A DNA stretch of 25,725 nt from Gnetum montanum (taxonomy: Eukaryota > Streptophyta > Gnetopsida > Gnetales > Gnetaceae), in the NCBI GenBank assembly GCA_015680685.1, contig MNCI01025343.1, forward strand, positions 76,020 through 101,744. Reading direction: 5' to 3'. The position numbers were made by a program, and so were the translations under genes. Numbering within the stretch: the stretch's first letter is position 1; each line of letters opens with the position of its first letter. This document shows, in pieces, positions 20,226 through 25,725 of this stretch. Under the pieces are notes generated by a model. The model was not told the origin of the DNA and made no database searches. It worked only from the letters and a program-made list of their open reading frames with translations.

Positions 20226-20582
20226 GAGCTACAAAAAAGGGAAAGTGCGAAAGAATATAACCGTGATCCCTGTCTTTGAAAGAAGGGAGTGAGATTTTTT
20301 GATGAAGAGGATGAGTCACCACTTGAAGAGTTGATGAATAGAAAAACCTTGTTGCTTCAAAAACTCACAACGGAAGTATCGGCTAAGGAAAATGAAGTAT
20401 GGAGCTCCTTAGATAGTAAAATTAAAATTGTTCTAAAGATTGTAGAAGAGTCTAAGGAGGAACAAAGTAGTGACAAGGATAAGAAAAAGTGGAGAGATTT
20501 AGGCCCTACACGTGACAAGGGTAAGGGGAAAATAAATATCTCCGATGAAGTTGTGGATTCGGACATAGACGATGACGGTGGA

Positions 20583-20624
20583 TGTGAGATCTACCAATAT
20601 GACCATCCTAAGGGATGTTGTCCA
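20583..20624 (+). other. Zinc-knuckle-like motif, one cysteine lost
   Basis: The phase reads CEIYQYDHPKGCCP. It fits the Athila pattern Cys-x2-Cys-x(3-4)-His-Pro-x(3)-Cys-Pro, except that the second position is Tyr (codon TAC), one transition from Cys. It would have bound RNA within the particle. Confidence 0.55.
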
Positions 20625-21359
20625 ATCATCTCACATCTACAAGAGTCTGGGGTGTATGCATTAAACCCAAGACTCAACAGATGGCAGACACCCCGTAGGT
20701 TACCTTATCCTCAAGGTAACCCAAGACAGTTCCACCAACCGTTAACGTACTATCCAAGTGGAACTCCACCACAACCCATTGGACAACATCAGCAGTGGTA
20801 ATACCCATAGTCATGAGGGATGCCATTGCCAAAACAACAATACCCTTACCGGCAGCCAGATCCATATGGTTACTACGTGTAGCAACCGATTTCTCCAAGT
20901 GACTCCATGGGTCACACAACTCCCCAACATTACTACCAAGTTCGGGAGTACTTTAGAAGGACTCATTCTCCTCCGGGAGACACTCCATACCCATACCATC
21001 CTCCTAATCCATCCACACCTCTTCCACCGGTAGTTCCCATAACACCTCCTACTCCAACATTGCAAGGGGAACTCCCTCCTCAACCACAGCAATGCAAAAT
21101 TACGAGAGCCGTAAACATCCAACCCGTTGTTGGTTCTGACAACCGTAAAAAGAGAAGACCTTTCTTCAGAACCAAAAGCTTAGACAAGCTCTCACAACAA
21201 CAAGCGGTTGAGTCTGTAAGCACTCCTCCAACATACAAGGCTTCGGAGCTCCCTTCAAACCAAATTTAGAGCTCAACACAGACGGTTATGGTAACCCATA
21301 CCATAACTGACTGGATCAAGGTAGGCCACCTTCCCAGGAAACTATCTAATCTTGGGAGT

Positions 21360-21700
21360 CCCTTAATCTACCTCCAAGTCACCGAGAACATACCTCATAG
21401 GGCTCTTCTTAACTCAAGTTCCGGAGTCAACTTAATTTCACGAGAAATGTATCAAGCCTGGAACCTACCCCAACTTAAGAAGAGCAACATTCAACTAGAG
21501 CTGGCTGACCAATCCATCACCATTCCCTTGGGATTGGTGGAGGACATTGTTACCACTGTGTGTGGTTGGTCCTACCTAGCTAATTTCATGGTGATAGAAG
21601 TTAACAATGACAAAGGGGACTTCCCAATTATAATGGGAAGGGCATGGCTGAGTATAGTAGACACATGCCTAGGAATTCGTGGTCTTTCCTTGAAAATCTC
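21360..21700 (+). other. Aspartic protease domain with altered active site
   Basis: The phase reads HRALLNSSSGVNLISREMY, where plant Ty3 proteases have Leu-x-Asp-Ser/Leu-Gly-Ala/Ser-x-Val-Asn-Leu. Asn (codon AAC at 21411) stands where the catalytic Asp is expected. Then follow LELADQSITIPLGLVEDIV, the conserved Leu-Ala-Asp-x-Ser and Pro-Leu-Gly-x-x-Glu-Asp motifs, and DFPIIMGRAWLSIVDTCLG, the Ile-Met-Gly-Arg-x-Trp/Phe-Leu tail motif. The domain is recognisable but lacks the catalytic residue. Confidence 0.85.
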
Positions 21701-22083
21701 TAAGGTAAACATTTATGGAAAGATTGAGAAGAGGAAAGTTCCATGCATCACATACAGTGACTCATCGGGTGATGACATGGAGGAATGCACAACATCTCCT
21801 CCATGCAGTAGGTGTGCCCTTAAAACTGTAAGACAAAGATGCCTGTATGTAGCAACCACACAACCAGTAGTAGACACCCCATGCTTGACAGCTATTCGAA
21901 AGAGCAACCCAACATGCATGGAACGAATTGGAAGAATAACTCATGCCAGCAACGAAGGCATAGATACATTGGAATATGAGCGTCGCCAACTTCCACCCCT
22001 CAATCTAAGAATATTAATTGGGAGAAGTTGGACACTTCTAAGAAATTCAAACAGGCACTCATTATTTTGGATCTCTCCCTTTC

Positions 22084-22099
22084 CATTCAGTCATGGGGG
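22084..22099 (+). repeat. Internal copy of the polypurine-tract junction sequence
   Basis: CATTCAGTCATGGGGG is identical to 24051-24066, which abuts the 3' LTR. Here it lies 19 bp before the end of the gag-protease phase. Confidence 0.85.
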
Positions 22100-22146
22100 A
22101 GATGGCCACCTATGCTAATCATTTGGGGCCCTTAGTTCTTTTTAAG

Positions 22147-22316
22147 TTTTTGTTTAACACATTTTTGTTTTACAACGTTTTTGTTTTACACATTTTTGTT
22201 TTACACGTTTTTGTTTTACAACGTTTTTGTTTTACACATTTTTGTTTTCCACGTTTTTGTTTTACACATTTTTGTTTTACAAATTTCTTTAACTTTTCCG
22301 ATTTTTGTTTTACAAC
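22147..22316 (+). repeat. Tandem array of 15-16 bp units (TTTTTGTTTTACA...)
   Basis: About nine adjacent units of the form TTTTTGTTTTACACR or TTTTTGTTTTACAACG, then one eroded unit (TTTCTTTAACTTTTCCGA) and a final unit. The 15 and 16 bp variants alternate irregularly. The array lies just past the coding phase. The open frames across it (22093-22396 plus, 22170-22376 minus) are repeat translations. Confidence 0.95.
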
Positions 22317-22329
22317 ATCGTTATACTTT

Positions 22330-22336
<7 letters not shown>

Positions 22337-22368
<32 letters not shown>
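22337..22368 (+). repeat. (TG)16 microsatellite
   Basis: Sixteen uninterrupted TG units, 20 bp beyond the 15-16 bp array. Confidence 0.95.
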
Positions 22369-22372
<4 letters not shown>

Positions 22373-22379
22373 CCACCCT

Positions 22380-24050
22380 ATAAGTTTGTTACCTAATAAG
22401 TATTCTTCATGATGGTATGAACTATTTTCATATTGATTGCTAATGTTTGATTTTTACCTTTAAGTCATGATGTTGATACTAAGGTATGTTTCTCTTGATA
22501 TGGTAGGCAATGAGTTCACTTCATCCATTCATCCACCAATTTCTATGGTCTCTCTCGGTTTGGAAATGTACAGTTCTTTTCTAATAAGAACTATAACAAA
22601 TCGGTGACTAGGCATTTCTCAAACTAAGGAAGGACTCAAGGATTGAAAAGGGTGTGACTTCAAAGGAACTTGATGCTTTTTTGTTGGCCATTCTCTTGGG
22701 TGCTTGGATGCTTTCTTCTTGAGTTTTCTTACTGTTCTAACGTTACTTAACCATTGGGAAGTTGAGTGAATAAAAATAATAAAGTCTTTGCATGGTGTGG
22801 TTCTCATGCATAAAACACAAAAAAAAAGAGAAAAGAAAGTGAGAATTCAAAGTACACACCTTAGACAAAATAATGATTTGGACTACAAGCATTGGTTATG
22901 GAACTAAAATAAAAATGTTCCCTCTAACTAAGGCCCTTCTCGCTTCCCATTTTCTCTTCCTTGTTTCATCGAAATGGTGGTGGCTCTTGGGTGAAGGCAT
23001 TCTTGTTACTTCAAGAGGATGGCTTGGCCGATTGCATTAATGCGAAGTCACTAGAAGTGGTTTGTTTGAGGCCAGACTTAGAATGAGATCTACTAAGTCA
23101 CAGTAATCATGAACTACACAAGGGGCTGTACACCACCTTGTTCTTGAGATTCCATTCCATTCTCTTCTCTCCATCCTGCTCTCCATTGTTCACCTCATTG
23201 TCGGTTGTATCATTAGTATATATTTTGGTTGATGCATTATTTTCTTTTTGGTAAATTCTTGCGGTTAAGACTTTAACTCTTATTACAAATGACATTCCTA
23301 GAGCCTACGGACTCTTTAAATGTGGGGTTGTCAGGGCATTAAGGGCATGAGCCTGCTTTGGGGAGGACGCACTGGCATTCCTCTTTGGCGCATCAGTTAA
23401 ATTCTTTCCCTTAACATTTTTGCAATCTATTTTCTTTTGTTCATTTCCATCTAGACATCCATTTCATTGATGTTATCATTGTCTTTTTTCTCTCTCTTTC
23501 TTGTTCTTTTTCTTTCATGGGGGTACAGGGCCCAATTTTTTTGATTTTCTCCTAACCCCTAAACCTTCGGTAGTCACCAATATTATATCTCCAAATCCAC
23601 AATCAGCCATACCACAACCTAGCCAATGGACCTTTCACCGAAGCAAGGTATCAACTACATTAAAATTCATTTACCCTTGCTAATACAAAAACTGTGTTGT
23701 GTGTGCAAATGGCAATCATACAACAACGGATTGGATTTGGAGGGAACACTTAGAATGGAGTAGCGTTGAAGCAACTATGCAAGGAGCAAGATCGATGACG
23801 CGCTTACGGATGGATAACGAAAGACATAATCTTGGCATTGGTAGCAGCAACACTTCTTTCTCTCTCTCTTTCTCAGCTGCCAAATGAGGCCTGATGTCAA
23901 TGTAATAAGGTGTTCACTCTTGTTGTCATGAACACCAGTTTTGTATTTTCTTGTAATGATGATCTGTTCACATGTCATCCCATTAGTTTCATTTGAGTCA
24001 ATAAACCCATACCATTCCAATATTTTGTAAGGAACTCGAGGATGAGTTTT
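22380..24050 (+). other. Non-coding interior of the Athila-like element where pol would be expected
   Basis: No reverse transcriptase, RNase H, integrase or envelope-like motif was found in any phase. A pyrimidine-rich run (TTTTCTCTCTCTTTCTTG) lies near 23485-23505 and TTTGGGGAGGACGC near 23358. At 23514-23524 the sequence TCATGGGGGTA repeats the 11 bp directly before the 3' LTR. Short frames (for example 23501-23683, 23699-23887) show no motif. Confidence 0.75.
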
Positions 24051-24057
24051 CATTCAG

Positions 24058-24068
24058 TCATGGGGGTA
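24058..24068 (+). other. Polypurine-tract region of the 3' LTR
   Basis: TCATGGGGGTA directly precedes the 3' LTR start TGATGGG at 24069. The G run is short, but its position is where plus-strand priming occurs in LTR elements. Confidence 0.6.
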
Positions 24069-24879
24069 TGATGGGACATGATATCGCATGGGCCACGATA
24101 TTGCATCCCATGCGATATCGCGTCGTCCCTCGTGATATCGCGGTGCACTGTCATATCTATAAATAAGAGGTGGCTCTCCCTTGTTTTCCATTCTAGACCT
24201 AGACCGTAGGGAAACTCTGGCAATTTCCAGAGATAAAATATTTTCCATGTGCCTGCAATAGGAGCTCCAAAGTGAATGGATCTTTATTCGAGCAAACATT
24301 GTACCTGAACACAAGTTTGTGTATGGCAATAAAGACGAAGTTCTTGGATAAACCTTGTAGTGCATGGAATAGGCTAAATAGGACATTTATTTAATGTTAT
24401 TTATTGTTTTCCATTTAATCGCTTTATTAGTTATTAAATATTTCTCAACCCTTCTCTCCTAGTTAAGTGCCTCAGTACGATCGCTTCGAGCACGTGCGTT
24501 ACGCGTGGTGATCCCAGCAACGACTAGCATTTGGTAGCCATGGTTGCATCGGTTCATGGTGTAAAATGTAAGTGGGAATGGATGCTGATGCTAGGCTAAT
24601 TAAGACTTAGATAGTTAGTTAAAGTTAGTTAATTAGTTTCTTCAACCCTTCACCTTATAAGCATAGGAGATAAAACCAAAAAAGCTATAAAAATCATACA
24701 CCTCGAACTTACTTAACCATACACCGTGACAAATACAAGTAAGTCTAGGAAGATAATGAGTAATTAACCTTAAGTGTTCCATGAGGTGTGTAGGCACTTA
24801 GTTTGCCGAGTTCGACAGGATCGCGCGTGTTACGCTCGTATTCGTATGGTTGAGTATAGGGGTACCTCGCCACTCATCA
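24069..24879 (+). repeat. 3' LTR of the Athila-like element
   Basis: 811 bp, from TGATGGGACATG to CTCGCCACTCATCA, aligned end to end with the 5' LTR. It has four GATAT(C/T) sites at 24080, 24097 (GATATT), 24114 and 24134, with spacings 17, 17 and 20, against five in the 5' LTR. TATAAATA lies at 24158-24165. Confidence 0.95.
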
Positions 24880-24884
24880 CCTAG
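24880..24884. other. Target-site duplication, right copy (CCTAG)
   Basis: Exact repeat of 17795-17799, directly after the 3' LTR terminal CA. Confidence 0.95.
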
Positions 24885-25429
24885 CTACTCTAAAAGTGAA
24901 TGTGCTTTGTTCTTCATTGTTTCATCATTTGAAATGTGTTGTATGTACTGAGAGCTCTATTGAAAAGAATTTGTAATTTGAGTTACACTCTCTCCTTGAT
25001 TCTTTTCTTCTTTCTTTGTAGCCTTGTGGGGTTGATGTGCTTCTTGCAAAAAAGCATCATCATTAAGCTTATTAGGACCTTGAGGGGTTGACTGGTTTTG
25101 TAGCAACAAAACACTCTAGAGTGGAGCTTACATTCGTAAAGTTTGTGGGATCCTTTAAATCATATTTTGAGATTGTTGGGACCTTGTAGGATTGAGTGGT
25201 TTTGTAGCAATGAAACACTCTAGAGCTGAGCTAAAATCTTATAAAGGTTATGGTGTTATTCAAATGACATTTTTGAAGCAACAAAGTCTAGAGGTATGCA
25301 AGGATTCTACCCTCCAAGTGTTGACCATCCAAGTTGGGGAACCATGTAAAAATTATGTTTATTTTTAGTGGCTACAGTAATTTTAATTAGGGGAGATATT
25401 CAACCCCCCTTCTAAGTTCTTAATTCACA
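24885..25429 (+). mobile_element. Copia LTR, 3' portion
   Basis: Continuation of the LTR split at 17799. It contains a pyrimidine-rich run ending TTCTTTCTTTGTAG (about 25005-25020), two tandem units of about 104 bp, and an end reading GGGGAGATATTCAACCCCCC...TTAATTCACA, typical of Copia LTR ends. A Met-tRNA-like primer site follows at 25432. Confidence 0.65.
25078..25285 (+). repeat. Tandem repeat of about 104 bp in the Copia LTR
   Basis: Units start with CCTTG at 25078 and 25182 and share GGTTTTGTAGCAACAAAACA (AATGAAACA in the second) then CTCTAGAG and GAGCT. A shorter related segment starts at 25022 (CCTTGTGGGGTTGATG). Confidence 0.75.
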
Positions 25430-25431
25430 AG

Positions 25432-25444
25432 TGGCATTAGAGCC
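25432..25444 (+). other. Decayed primer-binding site, initiator Met-tRNA type
   Basis: TGGCATTAGAGCC matches the Met-tRNA-type site TGGTATCAGAGC except for two transitions (T to C, C to T). It lies two bases after the LTR end and gives plus orientation. Confidence 0.75.
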
Positions 25445-25515
25445 TAGTACTCGTAGTTTTAAGTGTAATAACTTAGGAGTGAATAACGGAAGGAGGATCA
25501 TAGATCAAATCACTA

Positions 25516-25725
25516 ATGTTCAATGGGGTTACCTTTATGTGTTGGAAGACTGAAATGCAAGAGTTCCTTAAGTATGTAAGGCTCTTAGTTTGGGCATTCA
25601 TCTTGGATGGATGCACTCAACTCATCAGTAGCATTCTAAGCAACAAAGGTAAGACTAGAGGTAAGAAATCTAAACTTTTAAATTTTGATAGCTTTTCTAT
25701 GGAATGGTGGATATGTGGTAGAAGA
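25516..25725 (+). CDS. Copia gag N-terminal fragment, runs off the window
   Basis: From ATG 25516 the phase stays open for 70 codons to the window end; a TAG lies in phase at 25501. It reads MFNGVTFMCWKTEMQEFLKY, then VWAFILDGCTQ. This matches the start of plant Copia gag: Phe-Asn/Asp-Gly-x-Asn/Thr-Phe/Tyr, x-x-Trp-Lys-x-x-Met, a Phe-Leu helix, Val-Trp and Gly-Cys/Tyr-Thr. The usual Asn after Gly-x is absent, and the stretch after Gly-Cys-Thr is unusually Lys-rich (GKTRGKKSK), so some decay is likely. It lies about 70 bp after the primer site. The product would form virus-like particles. The start could lie slightly upstream if the TAG is a later mutation. Confidence 0.65.
   Translation, partial: MFNGVTFMCWKTEMQEFLKYVRLLVWAFILDGCTQLISSILSNKGKTRGKKSKLLNFDSFSMEWWICGRR

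Larger units (their letters stand above)
18768..22118 (+). pseudogene. Athila-like gag-protease polyprotein, ten in-frame stops
   Basis: A single reading phase runs from ATG 18768 to TAA 22116-22118 (1,117 codons) with no frameshift. It is broken by ten stops at 18948, 19488, 19533, 19536, 20277, 20799, 20808, 20814, 20880 and 21267. Order: Ser/Thr-rich N-terminus (MSSSSSHKSTSPRD); conserved helical block (NMLHRALAQIGMTQLYAEYA); His/Ser-rich and Arg/Glu/His-rich linker; capsid domain (about 19764-20225); knuckle-like motif near 20583; Pro/Gln-rich linker (20820-21120); protease (about 21360-21700). The ATG follows a leader of about 120 bp after the primer site. Gag would form particles and the protease would cleave it, in the cytoplasm. 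The phase continues about 400 bp past protease and ends without polymerase motifs. Dead as it stands. Confidence 0.9.
17800..24879 (+). mobile_element. Complete non-autonomous Athila-like Ty3 LTR retrotransposon
   Basis: 7,080 bp with two direct LTRs (17800-18625, 24069-24879), TG...CA ends, a CCTAG duplication, a tRNA-Asp-type primer site and a G-rich tract before the 3' LTR. The interior encodes gag and protease only (18768-22118); about 1.95 kb of non-coding sequence follows in place of reverse transcriptase, RNase H and integrase. The Asp-tRNA primer and the capsid motif around His-Cys-Pro-Gly-His-Gly point to the Athila lineage (known-family inference). By hand alignment the LTRs differ at roughly 57 positions in about 730 bp outside the U3 array, about 8 %, mostly transitions, so the insertion is old. 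It sits inside a Copia LTR. Another family member lies at 1-404. Confidence 0.93.

Noticed and set aside
22147-22316. CRISPR-like regular repeat
   Set aside because: Units are adjacent with no spacers, and the context is a plant retroelement.
22093-22396. Open frames of 71-96 codons rich in Phe/Val/Cys
   Set aside because: They are translations of the 15-16 bp tandem array and the TG repeat; the opposite strand gives an equally artificial Lys/Gln/Thr-rich frame.
22380-24050. Envelope-like gene of an Athila element
   Set aside because: No long phase, signal peptide or membrane segment could be followed in this stretch.
24054-24386. 110-codon minus-strand frame in the 3' LTR
   Set aside because: It spans the LTR promoter antisense and contains array translation; the matching 5' LTR frame is shorter and differs.

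Overview
The window looks like repeat-rich intergenic DNA from a plant nuclear genome. It is AT-rich, has no intact cellular gene, and consists mostly of old, nested, mutation-scarred LTR retrotransposons. The large amount of slowly eroded Ty3- and Copia-type sequence would suit a giant plant genome such as a gymnosperm. That host assignment is inference; no species marker was seen. No rRNA, tRNA gene, CRISPR array or bacterial-type signal was found.

Layout. (1) 1-404, minus strand: the 5' part of an LTR of the same family as the complete element described below. It abuts a decayed gag leader (405-1257), an exact initiator-Met-tRNA primer site (1258-1269) and the LTR (about 1273-2100) of a second minus-strand element. 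(2) 2540-3600: a GC-richer minus-strand stretch with broken but sensible reading frames that I do not recognise, possibly a decayed host gene. (3) 4266-5600: a field of degenerate phrases with the core GCATTTTTG. It precedes a minus-strand Tat-like Ty3 gag-protease relic (about 9230 down to 5720); similar phrases recur at about 9500-10560. (4) 10600-17240: mostly featureless AT-rich DNA with one gag-like coding relic (11730-12077), a polypurine tract and a GA/CA microsatellite. (5) 17488-17799 plus 24885-25429: the LTR of a plus-strand Copia element, followed by a decayed Met-tRNA primer site and the start of its gag, which runs off the window. (6) 17800-24879: a complete Ty3/Athila-like element inserted in that Copia LTR. 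It has TG...CA LTRs, a CCTAG target duplication, a tRNA-Asp primer site and a gag-protease frame, but no reverse transcriptase, RNase H or integrase.

How the parts relate. Both Ty3 relics with a readable coding region carry gag and protease only, so they probably depended on other copies for replication enzymes. The Athila-like frame is unbroken in phase over about 1,100 codons but carries ten stops, each one C-to-T (or equivalent) transition from a sense codon. The two LTRs differ by roughly 8 %, mostly transitions. This fits long silencing and 5-methylcytosine decay.

The most unusual signal is regulatory. Three LTRs of different families each carry, upstream of a TATA box, a cluster of six-base sites fitting GAYRTC (GATATC in one family, GACATC/GATGTC/GACGTC in the others). 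Spacings are repeatedly 14, 17 or 20 bp. I know of no described system that this matches.
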